Assembly: GCA_052034255.1 (NCBI GenBank)
Contig: JBPOIU010000063.1
Span: 11,393 to 75,392 of the forward strand
Source: JADJEK01 sp052034255
GTDB taxonomy: Bacteria > Planctomycetota > B15-G4 > JADJEK01
DNA: 64,000 nucleotides
Direction of reading: 5' to 3'
The notes beneath the pieces were generated by a model. The model had not been told where the DNA came from. It did not search any database and worked only from the letters and a program-made list of their open reading frames with translations. Below, piece after piece: positions 34,235-42,352 of the stretch. The translations under genes and the position numbers were made by a program. The number at the start of each line of letters is the position of its first letter. Within the stretch, counting starts at the first letter, position 1.

Positions 34235-36130
34235 ATGAGTTCGTCCGCCCGCCTCGGCCTGTTCGTCGGGATCTGTCTCGCGGCACTGTCCCCGACCGGC
34301 TGCATCTTCTCCGGGTCCGCCACCCCCACCCCCTCGGAGCTTCCGATGGAACGCGACGTCCACTCCTACGCACGGCCCGACGAATGCCGCGTCACGCACA
34401 TCGCGCTCGATCTGGTCGCGGACTTCGACGCCAAGACGCTCCGCGGGACCGCCCGACTCGCGGTGACGCGAGCAGCGAACGCCGGCGAGCTGTGGCTCGA
34501 CACCGACGGACTGACCATCGACGCGGTGCGCGGAGAGGACGGAAACGCGCTGCGGTTCGAACTCGCGCCGCGCGACGCGGTGCTCGGGTCGGCGTTGCGG
34601 ATCGAACTCGGCGCCACCGATGCGGTGGTCATCGACTACAAGACGACGAAGGACGCGGCCGCGTTGCAATGGCTCGAACCGCGCCAGACGCAGAGCGGCA
34701 AACCGTTCCTGTTCACGCAGGGCCAGGCGATCCTGACGCGCACGTGGATCCCGTGTCAGGACACGCCAGGTGTGCGCCAGACGTACGAAGCACGCATCAC
34801 GGCGCCCGCGGGCCTGCGCGCGGTGATGTCCGCCGCGCGCGTCGACGACGGCAAGCCCGCGGCGTCCGGCGGCACGACGTATTCGTTCGCGCTGGCACAA
34901 CCGATTCCGTCGTACCTCATCGCGCTGGCGATCGGCGATCTGCGCTTCAAGTCCATCGGCGCACGCACCGGCGTCTGGGCCGAACCCCAAGTCGTCGACG
35001 GCGCGGCGTGGGAGCTCGAGGACACCGAGACGATGGTCGAGCTCGCGGAGCGCCTCTACGGCCCGTACCGCTGGGGCCGCTACGACGTGTTGGTGTTGCC
35101 GCCGTCGTTCCCGTTCGGCGGCATGGAGAACCCGTGCCTGACGTTCGCCACGCCGACGATCCTCGCCGGTGATCGATCGCTGGTGGCGTTGATCGCGCAC
35201 GAGCTGGCGCACTCGTGGTCGGGCAACCTCGTCACGAACTCGACGTGGGCGGACCTGTGGCTGAACGAAGGCTTCACGGTGTACTTCGAGCGCCGCATCA
35301 TGGAAGCGCTGTCGGGGGCGCCCTACGTCGAGATGCTTCACATGCTCGGCTGGCAGGACTTGCAGTCCGACCTCGTCGCGTTCGGCAATGGCCCGGATAC
35401 GACGCTGCACATCGACGTATCCGGTCGCAACCCCGACGACGCGTTCTCGAACGTGCCGTACGAGAAGGGCGAGCTGTTGCTCGTCACGATCGAGCGCGAT
35501 GTCGGCCGCGAGCGCTTCGACGCGTTCCTGGCCGACTACTTCGAGCGCTACGCGTTCCAGCCGATGTCGGCGGCGAGGTTCGAAGCCCACTTGCGCGCGA
35601 CCCTGTTCGCGAACGACCCCGGCGCGTTCGAACGCTTGAAGCTGCGCGAGTGGATCCACGGCGTCGGTCTGCCGGCGAACGCCGTCGAACCGCGATCGTC
35701 CGAGTTCGTGCGCGTCGATCGCTTGCGCGAATCGTTCGAGCGCGGCGCTGCCGTTTCGACGCTCGACGTGACGGGATTCACGACGCACCACTGGCTGCAC
35801 TTGCTGCGCAAGCTCGCCGCCGGAACCTCGCACGCGAGGCTCGCCGAACTCGACGCACGCTTCGGGTTGACCAAGACCGGCAACAGCGAGATCGCGTTCG
35901 AGTGGCTGCGCATCGCCATTCGTGAGCGCTACGAACCCGCGTTCGGCGCGCTCGAGGATTTCCTGGTGCGCCAGGGTCGGCGCAAGTTCCTGAAGCCGCT
36001 GTACGAGGACCTCGTGAAGACGCCGTGGGGCAAGGCTCTGGCCCGGAGGATCTACGACCGCGCACGCCCGGGCTACCACCCCGTGTCCGCGAACACGATC
36101 GACGGCATCCTGGCGAAGGCCGGCGCATGA
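34235..36130 (+). CDS. M1-family zinc aminopeptidase, LTA4-hydrolase-like
   Basis: The 631-residue exported enzyme should remove N-terminal residues from peptides. A signal peptide with a possible lipobox (ALSPTGC) opens it. The N-terminal beta saddle (about 45-220) is followed by GGMENP (exopeptidase motif) and the zinc site HELAH (His322, Glu323, His326) with Glu345 in WLNEGFT. The C-terminal helical repeat domain (about 480-631) resembles that of leukotriene A4 hydrolases and cold-active aminopeptidases. GGAG precedes the ATG. It overlaps the next gene by four bases. Confidence 0.92.
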   Translation: MSSSARLGLFVGICLAALSPTGCIFSGSATPTPSELPMERDVHSYARPDECRVTHIALDLVADFDAKTLRGTARLAVTRAANAGELWLDTDGLTIDAVRGEDGNALRFELAPRDAVLGSALRIELGATDAVVIDYKTTKDAAALQWLEPRQTQSGKPFLFTQGQAILTRTWIPCQDTPGVRQTYEARITAPAGLRAVMSAARVDDGKPAASGGTTYSFALAQPIPSYLIALAIGDLRFKSIGARTGVWAEPQVVDGAAWELEDTETMVELAERLYGPYRWGRYDVLVLPPSFPFGGMENPCLTFATPTILAGDRSLVALIAHELAHSWSGNLVTNSTWADLWLNEGFTVYFERRIMEALSGAPYVEMLHMLGWQDLQSDLVAFGNGPDTTLHIDVSGRNPDDAFSNVPYEKGELLLVTIERDVGRERFDAFLADYFERYAFQPMSAARFEAHLRATLFANDPGAFERLKLREWIHGVGLPANAVEPRSSEFVRVDRLRESFERGAAVSTLDVTGFTTHHWLHLLRKLAAGTSHARLAELDARFGLTKTGNSEIAFEWLRIAIRERYEPAFGALEDFLVRQGRRKFLKPLYEDLVKTPWGKALARRIYDRARPGYHPVSANTIDGILAKAGA

Positions 36131-37641
36131 CGATCCTCGACCGTCTCCACCGCTCGTGCTCGCGGTTCGCGCAGAAAACGGCGCTGTCGTTCGACGAGCG
36201 CCATCCGACGTTCGCGGATCTCGACGGCGGTTCCAACGCCGCGGCTCGCGTGTTGTCGGCGTTCTCGGTGAAGCGCGGTGATCGCGTCGCTCTCTACGCG
36301 TCGAATTCGCTCGAGTTCGTGCTGACCTACCTCGGCACGCTGAAGCTCGGCGCGATCGCGTTGCCGATCAACCCCGCGTACCGCGATGCCGAACTCGCGC
36401 ACATCCTGAACGACGCGACGCCGCGGCTCGTCGTGGCCGATCGCGATGGGCTGGCGCGCGTCGACGCCGTCGCTCCCGCGTCGGTGGCGGCTCTGCTCGA
36501 GATCGAGCGCGGCGACGCGCCGCGCCCGCACGCGACGCGCCCCATCCATGCCCTGATGCCCGCGCTGCGCAAGACGAGCATGGGTCCTCTCGACGTCGGC
36601 GTCGAACGCGCGGACGACGCGCTGTTGATCTACACCTCCGGCACGACCGGCAAGCCGAAGGGCGCCGTGCTGACGCACGCCAACCTGATCGACAATGCGC
36701 TGGCGTTGATCGACGCATTCGGTTGGACCGAGAACGACCGCCTGGTCCACGCCCTGCCCCTGTTCCACGTCCACGGCTTGTGCGTGGCGCTGCACGGCGC
36801 ACTGGTGACCGGCAGTGAAGTCCTGCTCGAGCCGCGCTTCGACGCGCCGCGCATCCTCGAGCATCTCGCGCGCTTCAAGGCCACGCTGTTCATGGGCGTG
36901 CCGACGATGTTCTCGCGATTGGCCGACGCGACCGCGCCGATCCGACTGCCCGAACTGCGCCTCGCGATCTGCGGTTCGGCGCCGCTTTCCGACGCGATCG
37001 CGGCCCGCTTCCAGCAACGGTTCGGCGTCGAGCCGCTGCAGCGCTACGGCATGACGGAAACGCTGATCACGTTCTCGCAACGGCACGATCTCCCACGCGC
37101 ACGCGGACATGTCGGCACACCCGTCGCCGGCATCGAAGCGCGCATCGTCGATCCGACCGGAGCCTGCGTGGCCGACGGCGAGATCGGGGAACTGCAGGTC
37201 CGCGGGAATTCCGTGGGCCGCGGCTACTGGAACGACGTCGCGGCCACGCAGGCGGCACGCGTCGACGGCTGGTTCAAGACCGGCGATCTCGCGCGCAAGG
37301 ACCCGGCGACCGGCGAGACCGCGTTGGTCGGACGCGCACGAGAATTGGTGATCAGCGGCGGCTTGAACGTCTATCCCGCCGAAGTCGAGCAGGCGATCGC
37401 GCACCACTGCGACGTCGTCGAGGCCGCGGTGTTCGGCGTGCCGGACGCGGACTTCGGCGAGATCGTCGCCGCGGCCGTCGTGCTGCGCGAGGGTTCGTCG
37501 ACGACGGGCGCTGTGCTCGATGCGTTCCTGGCCGAGCGCATCGCCGCATTCAAGAAGCCGAAGGTCTGGCGCATCGTGCAGGCGTTGCCGAAGAACGCGA
37601 TGGGCAAGGTCCGCAAGGACGTGCTGCGCGAGCACGCCTGA
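36127..37641 (+). CDS. Acyl-CoA synthetase, malonyl-CoA synthetase-like
   Basis: The 504-residue AMP-forming ligase has the P-loop IYTSGTTGKPKG, LPLFHVHGLCVALHG (typical of malonyl-CoA synthetase MatB and close relatives), RYGMTETLITF, WFKTGDLARKD and the C-terminal LPKNAMGKVRKD with the catalytic lysine. This suggests activation of malonate or another short dicarboxylate, though medium-chain acids remain possible. The start ATG overlaps the aminopeptidase stop, giving a two-gene operon without obvious metabolic logic. A 23-bp hairpin begins two bases after the stop. Confidence 0.85.
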   Translation: MTILDRLHRSCSRFAQKTALSFDERHPTFADLDGGSNAAARVLSAFSVKRGDRVALYASNSLEFVLTYLGTLKLGAIALPINPAYRDAELAHILNDATPRLVVADRDGLARVDAVAPASVAALLEIERGDAPRPHATRPIHALMPALRKTSMGPLDVGVERADDALLIYTSGTTGKPKGAVLTHANLIDNALALIDAFGWTENDRLVHALPLFHVHGLCVALHGALVTGSEVLLEPRFDAPRILEHLARFKATLFMGVPTMFSRLADATAPIRLPELRLAICGSAPLSDAIAARFQQRFGVEPLQRYGMTETLITFSQRHDLPRARGHVGTPVAGIEARIVDPTGACVADGEIGELQVRGNSVGRGYWNDVAATQAARVDGWFKTGDLARKDPATGETALVGRARELVISGGLNVYPAEVEQAIAHHCDVVEAAVFGVPDADFGEIVAAAVVLREGSSTTGAVLDAFLAERIAAFKKPKVWRIVQALPKNAMGKVRKDVLREHA

Positions 37642-37642
37642 G

Positions 37643-37693
37643 CGACTACGTCCGAGAGTCGTCGCGTCCAGCGACGATTCTCGGACGTAGTCG
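37643..37693 (+). terminator. 23-bp hairpin after the acyl-CoA synthetase
   Basis: Bases 37643-37665 pair with 37671-37693 around a gtcca loop. The only non-Watson-Crick position is G.U in plus-strand RNA. It is an exceptionally long terminator-like stem without a U-tract. Confidence 0.6.
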
Positions 37694-37890
37694 ATCCCGC
37701 ATCAGGTGTCCGAGGCGACGGCAGTCGCCGCCCCGTTCAACAGGCACTGCTGTACGGCGTTGAATGACGCGAACGACCTGTGGAGACGGCGGTCAAGAAG
37801 TCGGTCGCCTCGCGACCGGGGCGCCGCCGTCGGCACCTTGTGCGTTCGGCTGTGGATCAATCCCTCGAAGCGAGGGGTTGATTCACGGCG
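37643..37890 (+). ncRNA. Candidate structured RNA or 3' UTR
   Basis: This 248-base block between convergent genes folds into five hairpins: 37643-37693; 37714-37729 (GGCGAC-ggca-GTCGCC); 37736-37764; 37785-37831, an 8-bp stem enclosing a second 8-bp hairpin at 37801-37819; and 37849-37889, 19 bp with three G.U pairs in plus-strand RNA. In minus-strand RNA those three would be A.C mismatches. No known RNA family is recognised. It could be a stand-alone RNA, a long 3' UTR or a repeat element. The last hairpin lies 34 bases beyond the der stop and might also end der. Confidence 0.35.
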
Positions 37891-37922
37891 TCTGAGCCGG
37901 CCGCTCACGATCCGCAGCACGC

Positions 37923-39308
37923 TCACGGACTGCGGCGGTTCGGCTTGCCCTTCTCCGTGCGACGGCGCTCCTTGAAGAACACGCGCAGTGGCACTTCGCC
38001 GAACGGGAAGCACTGGCGCATGCGATTCGCCATGTAGCGCGCGTACTCGTCGCCGAACAGCTTGCCTTCGTTGACGAACACGACGAACGTCGGCGGCCGT
38101 ACGCCGGTCTGCGTCGCGTAGTACATCTTCGGGAACTTGCCGCGCCCCACGCGCGGGACTTGCCGCGATTCGGACTGTTCGATGACGCGGTTCAGCTCGC
38201 CGGTCCCGACGCGGTAGCTCGACTGGACGTAGAGGTCGATCGCGGTCTTCAGCGCCGCATCGACGTTGAACTTCGTCAACGCGGACATGAAGCACACCGG
38301 CGCGAACGCCAACGCGTGCAACTGCTGGTGCACGTACGGCTCGTACTCGTCCGGGGTCTTGCCGGCCTGCTGCGCGAGGTCCCACTTCGTGATGCAGAGC
38401 ACGACGGGGCGCGCCGAGTCCGCGACCGTGCGGGCAATCGCCTTGTCGATCTGCGAGATCTCGCGAGTCGCGTCGATCAGGAACAGGACCACGTCGCACC
38501 GTCGGATCGATTCCTCGGCGCGCCCTTGGCTGTAGAAGTCGGGCGTGCCGTCGACCGCACGGTGCTTGCGGATACCGGCGGTATCGACCGCGATGAACTT
38601 GCGCCCATGCCACTCGAACGGCGCGTCGATCGAATCCCGCGTCGTTCCGGCCAGCGGCGACACGATCACGCGTTCGCTACCGACCAGCAGGTTCATCAGC
38701 GTCGACTTGCCGGAGTTCACCTTGCCGACGATCGCGATCCGGATGGGCCGATTCGGATCGTCCACGACGGCTTCGCCGTCGGCCGGGTCCTCGGGCTCTT
38801 CACCCGCGTCTTCCGGCATGCGCTCGAGGATCGTCTCCACCAACTCCTCGACGCCGTAGCGTTCACGCGCCGACACCGCGATCGGCGCGCCGAAGCCGAG
38901 GCGCATGAAGTCCGCGGACGCGCGTTCTTGTTGCACGCCATCGCACTTGTTCGCGACCAGCACGACCGGTTTGTCGAGGTGGCGCAAGCGTCGCGCGATC
39001 TCCGCGTCGGCGGGCAGACAACCGTCGCCGGCATCGACCACCAGCACGATCAAGTCGGCATCTTGCAATGCGTATTGGATCTGGCGCTCGATCTCGTCCT
39101 TCAACAGGGCGTTGTCGAACTGACCGATGCCACCCGTATCCATCAGGAAGAACGAACCGCCAGGGCGCTCCACGCGCGCTTCGACGCGATCCCGCGTGAC
39201 GCCAGCGGTCGGATCGACGATCGCGACCCGCCGGCGGAGCACCGCATTGAACAACGACGACTTGCCGACGTTGGGTCGGCCGCAGATCACGACGCGGAAT
39301 GGGTTCAC
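37923..39308 (-). CDS. der: Ribosome-assembly GTPase Der (EngA)
   Basis: Der has two consecutive GTPase domains and a KH-like C-terminus and acts in 50S subunit maturation. In the 461-residue product the first G domain has GRPNVGKSS, DTGGIGQ and NKCD. The second has GKVNSGKST, GTTRDS, DTAGIRKH and TKWD. The KH-like end contains PPTFVVFVNEG and RYMANRMRQCFPF. An acidic linker (EDAGEEPEDPADGE) separates the two domains. The GTG start overlaps the queE stop (GTGA). Confidence 0.96.
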   Translation of the reverse strand: MNPFRVVICGRPNVGKSSLFNAVLRRRVAIVDPTAGVTRDRVEARVERPGGSFFLMDTGGIGQFDNALLKDEIERQIQYALQDADLIVLVVDAGDGCLPADAEIARRLRHLDKPVVLVANKCDGVQQERASADFMRLGFGAPIAVSARERYGVEELVETILERMPEDAGEEPEDPADGEAVVDDPNRPIRIAIVGKVNSGKSTLMNLLVGSERVIVSPLAGTTRDSIDAPFEWHGRKFIAVDTAGIRKHRAVDGTPDFYSQGRAEESIRRCDVVLFLIDATREISQIDKAIARTVADSARPVVLCITKWDLAQQAGKTPDEYEPYVHQQLHALAFAPVCFMSALTKFNVDAALKTAIDLYVQSSYRVGTGELNRVIEQSESRQVPRVGRGKFPKMYYATQTGVRPPTFVVFVNEGKLFGDEYARYMANRMRQCFPFGEVPLRVFFKERRRTEKGKPNRRSP

Positions 39309-40063
39309 GGCGCACCGAGGAACTTGTGGACCTGCGGGATCACGCGCACGTCGGTGAGGCCCTGCCGCGTCGCGTGGTCCGCGAGCTCGGCGAGGAACGG
39401 GAACGAGACCGCCAGCGATCCGTTGCGGCGTGTTTCGGGTTGCACGATGAACGGCACATTCGGCGCTTCGTCCTGCATCAGGCGCACGGCGTCGTCCCAC
39501 TCGGCGCGCTCGAGACGGTCGTTGACGACGACCTTCACGTAGACCTCGCGGCGCGCCGCGATCCGCAGGAAGCGGCGATGCGCGTCGAGGCTCGGCGCGG
39601 TGTTCGCGACCGACGGCAATTTGAGGTCCATCGACACGATGGCGACCGCGTCGATGACGCGCGCCAACGCGTCGGGGAGCGTGCCCGCGGTTTCGAGCAG
39701 CACCGGCAACGGCGCCAACCCCGGCAGGAACGACTCGAGGAAGTCGACCTGCTCGAGCGGCTCACCGCCGGTGATCGACACGGCGTGCAGCGCACACACC
39801 CTGGCCGCCGCATCGCGGACGAGCTCGACTGCGGAGATCGGGTCCACCGGGTTCTGGCGCACGCCTTCGATGCCGGGGATGCGCACCGAATAGCCTTGGC
39901 CGGGACGCAGAGCGTCCGGCGTATCGCAGAAGCAACAGCCGATCGAGCAGCCCCCGAGCCGGACGAACAGGTGACGCTTGCCGACGTGCGGACCTTCGCC
40001 CTGGAAGGTGCAAAACACCTCCGCCAGGACCCCGGTCGTCGTCGCCAATGAGCCACCCTGCAT
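39305..40063 (-). CDS. queE: 7-carboxy-7-deazaguanine synthase QueE
   Basis: QueE is the radical-SAM enzyme that makes the 7-deazaguanine ring of queuosine from 6-carboxytetrahydropterin. The 252-residue product has FCTFQGEGPHVGKRHLFVR and the cluster motif GGCSIGCCFCDTP (CxxxCxxC). It also has SITGGEPLEQ and a C-terminal QVHKFLGAP. The ATG at 40063 follows GAGGG by seven bases. Other queuosine genes are not in the window, and pairing with der is probably only operonic. Confidence 0.93.
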   Translation of the reverse strand: MQGGSLATTTGVLAEVFCTFQGEGPHVGKRHLFVRLGGCSIGCCFCDTPDALRPGQGYSVRIPGIEGVRQNPVDPISAVELVRDAAARVCALHAVSITGGEPLEQVDFLESFLPGLAPLPVLLETAGTLPDALARVIDAVAIVSMDLKLPSVANTAPSLDAHRRFLRIAARREVYVKVVVNDRLERAEWDDAVRLMQDEAPNVPFIVQPETRRNGSLAVSFPFLAELADHATRQGLTDVRVIPQVHKFLGAP

Positions 40064-40097
40064 GCCGAAACCCTCGGCGAACCGCGCGCGTAAGCAC

Positions 40098-40137
40098 ACG
40101 CCTCGCGCCCCACGGGATGACGTGGAACGCGAGGCGT
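40098..40137 (-). terminator. Hairpin after the small basic protein gene
   Basis: A perfect 10-bp stem (40098-40107 with 40128-40137) with an inner 4-bp CCAC/GTGG stem lies 20 bases past the stop at 40157. Confidence 0.55.
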
Positions 40138-40156
40138 CGCAAGCGTCGGTCCGCGT

Positions 40157-40450
40157 TTACTTCTTGGCCGCGGGCTTCGCCGGAGCAGCCGCCGCGGGCT
40201 TCGCGCCAGCGGCCGCAGGCTTCGCGCCAGCCGCCGGAGCCGCGCCTGCCGCCGGCGCACCCGCCGCCGGAGCCGCCGACTTGATCTTCTTGACCTTCAG
40301 ACGCGTGCGCACCTTCGGCAGGTTGTAGACCGAATCCTCGGTCTTGCGCTTGCCGTCCTTCTCGAGCGCCGCGAGACGCTCGACGCGCGTGAACACGTTG
40401 CGCGAGCGCTGCAACGAACTCTTCATCTTCAGACTGCTGTGAACCGTCAT
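40157..40450 (-). CDS. PVC-type small basic protein
   Basis: The 97-residue product matches the small basic protein family known from Planctomycetes, Verrucomicrobia and Chlamydiae: SSLKMKSSLQRSRNVFTRVERL at the start, then EDSVYNLPKVRTRLKVKK. The function of the family is not established; its charge suggests nucleic-acid or ribosome binding. After residue 55 it adds a 40-residue tail of Ala, Pro, Gly and Lys repeats (PAAGAKPAAA) that other members, as I know them, lack; it resembles eukaryotic histone H1-like tails. AGGAG precedes the ATG. It is good evidence for the taxonomic assignment. Confidence 0.82.
   Translation of the reverse strand: MTVHSSLKMKSSLQRSRNVFTRVERLAALEKDGKRKTEDSVYNLPKVRTRLKVKKIKSAAPAAGAPAAGAAPAAGAKPAAAGAKPAAAAPAKPAAKK
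40164..40277 (-). repeat. GC-rich coding repeats in the small basic protein tail
   Basis: Imperfect 15-27 base repeats (of the type gccgcaggcttcgcgccag) encode the PAAGAKPAA tail of the small basic protein. Copy number could vary between strains. Confidence 0.5.
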
Positions 40451-40501
40451 GGCAACTCCTGTCGTTGAACCGTCGCGCCGACGCGCGGGCCCGTTTCGTG
40501 T

Positions 40502-41182
40502 TCAGTCCTTGCGGTACTTCGCCGGGTCGTCCGGATGCCGCGCGATGGTCGCGTTGCGGAACGGACTCTTGTCCCGGCCCTTCGGATAGTCGTCGATGGT
40601 GCGCAACTTGTTCAGCAGACGCACCAGCGTGGGATCGTCGGAATTGGCGAACTCACCGACGTAGACGACCCACTGATTGCGTTTGGTGTCCGGCCAATCG
40701 GTGATGACCGCCGAGTCGATGCCGTACCGCGTTTCGAGCAACCCGCGCATCTCGTCGAGGATGCGCTCTTGCTCGGGTGTGCGGTCATAGGCGATGAGCT
40801 TCACGCCGAACGGAATCGTGACAGGGAGGTTCGCGGCGTCGGGGCGCGCGTTGGCGTCGCCCGTCTCGATCGCAGCGCCCTTCGCGAGAACGCTCGCGGC
40901 ATCGGACTCGGTCTGCGCCGACTGCCCGTTGCTGTAGCCGTAGAGATAGGCCGCGCCGATCAACACGACCCAGACGAACAACAGCACGACGCTGCCGATC
41001 AGCGACAGGCGCAGCTCGAACTCCTGCGTCGGCGCGACGACCCGCGCGGGTCGCTCGGCACGCTCGGGGACTTCCGAGGTGTGGATGCCACCCATCCCCG
41101 GTTCCTTCCGCAGCGGATCGGGGCGTTGGAACGTCCCGCTGGAACGGAAGATCTCGAGCGGATGGCTCTTCTTTCCGGTCAT
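40502..41182 (-). CDS. Single-pass membrane protein with SPOR-like periplasmic domain
   Basis: The 226-residue product has a cytoplasmic N-terminus (about 70 residues), one membrane helix (LIGSVVLLFVWVVLIGAAYLYGY) and a periplasmic alpha/beta domain with VKLIAYDRTPEQERILDEMR and WVVYVGEFANSDDPTLVRLL. The pattern of strand, helix, strand and YVGEF resembles SPOR domains that bind denuded peptidoglycan, but the match is by eye. The ATG at 41182 is chosen as the first that is in keeping with the sequence character. It sits 51 bases upstream of the small basic protein gene. Confidence 0.6.
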   Translation of the reverse strand: MTGKKSHPLEIFRSSGTFQRPDPLRKEPGMGGIHTSEVPERAERPARVVAPTQEFELRLSLIGSVVLLFVWVVLIGAAYLYGYSNGQSAQTESDAASVLAKGAAIETGDANARPDAANLPVTIPFGVKLIAYDRTPEQERILDEMRGLLETRYGIDSAVITDWPDTKRNQWVVYVGEFANSDDPTLVRLLNKLRTIDDYPKGRDKSPFRNATIARHPDDPAKYRKD

Positions 41183-41416
41183 GGGGTTTCGCAACGGGTA
41201 CTCGATTCGACGGAATCGGAGGCGATCGGGAAGTTCCGGGCTTCCGCCACGCGGCGGAAACGCAGCATTCAAGCGTGGAGCGACCTTCCGATCAAGGCTT
41301 CACACCGGCGCGGTGGCCACCCGGTTTCGCCGCCCGGGGCCAGGAGGGATCGATTGCACCCGAGGGATCCGGGCCAAAACGACGGCGGCCCGGCGACGAT
41401 CGCCGGGCGGACGAGC
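41183..41416. other. Intergenic region upstream of the SPOR-like gene
   Basis: This 234-base stretch between two minus-strand units carries the pdxA terminator at its right end (41388-41408). No small gene is convincing. Confidence 0.35.
41388..41408 (-). terminator. Terminator of the kinase-pdxA operon
   Basis: A perfect 9-bp stem (GCCCGGCGA with TCGCCGGGC) with a 3-base loop lies eight bases past the pdxA stop; a TTTT run follows on the minus strand nine bases later. Confidence 0.65.
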
Positions 41417-42352
41417 TCATCCGCGCCGGGAGGCGCAGTCGACCGCCAGCCGGAAGGCCTCCAGCATCGAACCCGCGTCGGCCCGCCCCATCCCGGCGAT
41501 GTCATACGCCGTTCCATGGTCGGGCGAGGTCCGGACGAACGGCAAACCGATCGTCACGTTGACCCCGAACCCGAACGCCAGGAGCTTGACCGGAATCAGG
41601 CCCTGATCGTGGTACATCGCGTACGCGGCATCGAACTCGCCTTTGCGCAGCCGCACGAACGCGGTGTCGGCCGGCAGTGGCCCGGTCAGGCGAGCCCCCC
41701 GGACAGTGGCCATCGCGGGTTCGATGACGCGCGACTCCTCGTCGCCGAACAACCCGTGCTCGCTCGCGTGTGGGTTCAACCCGGTCACGACCACGTGCGG
41801 TTCCGCCACGCCGAAATCACGGCGCAGAGCGGCATCGAGGATCTCCAAGTCCGCGGCGATCGCGGCGGCGTCCAGCCGCGTCGCGACGTCCCTCAGCGCG
41901 ACGTGCCGCGTGGCGAGCGCCACCTTGATGCCACCGCCGACGAACAACATGACACCGCGCGCGGATCGACTGCGCTCGATCAGGATCTCGGTTTGCCCCG
42001 GGAACGCGTGTCCCGCGCGGTGCATCGCTTCCTTCGAAGTCGGCGCCGTCACGATGCCCGCGACCTCACCCCGCATCGCGGCGTCGATGGCGCAGAACAA
42101 CCCTCGCGCCGCCGCCTCGCCCGACTCGGCGCTCGGTCGGCCGAGCGCGAAACTCCCCACCGCCGAACTCTCGACCCGCGTTTCGCGCGGTCCCGGCGCG
42201 GGCAACGTGGCGAGCGCCGCACGGTCCCCGATGAGGACCACCTCGACGGCGGTGCGCTCCACTTCGCCCGAATGCAGCAGCTTCGCGACGATCTCGGGCC
42301 CGATCCCCGCGGGATCGCCGAGCGTGATGGCCAAACGACGCGTGGCGATCAT
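41417..42352 (-). CDS. pdxA: 4-hydroxythreonine-4-phosphate dehydrogenase
   Basis: PdxA oxidises 4-phosphohydroxy-L-threonine in the DXP-dependent route to pyridoxal phosphate. The 311-residue product has TLGDPAGIGPEI at the start, TAPTSKEAMHRAGHAFPGQTE, the metal-binding GLNPHASEHGLFG and MYHDQGLIPVKLL (all three metal ligand histidines in place). The ATG overlaps the stop of the metallopeptidase gene by four bases. It is the last gene of the kinase operon. Confidence 0.96.
   Translation of the reverse strand: MIATRRLAITLGDPAGIGPEIVAKLLHSGEVERTAVEVVLIGDRAALATLPAPGPRETRVESSAVGSFALGRPSAESGEAAARGLFCAIDAAMRGEVAGIVTAPTSKEAMHRAGHAFPGQTEILIERSRSARGVMLFVGGGIKVALATRHVALRDVATRLDAAAIAADLEILDAALRRDFGVAEPHVVVTGLNPHASEHGLFGDEESRVIEPAMATVRGARLTGPLPADTAFVRLRKGEFDAAYAMYHDQGLIPVKLLAFGFGVNVTIGLPFVRTSPDHGTAYDIAGMGRADAGSMLEAFRLAVDCASRRG

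Noticed and set aside
34037..36079. Minus-strand ORF of 680 codons
   Set aside because: It is antisense to the M1 aminopeptidase, whose zinc and GGMEN motifs prove the plus strand is coding.
37702..37920. Minus-strand reading ending in SFASFNAVQQCLLNGAATAVASDT, considered as a small gene
   Set aside because: The sequence looks protein-like, but there is no start with a ribosome binding site. The same bases form stems that fit a plus-strand RNA, so the block was kept as an RNA or repeat candidate.
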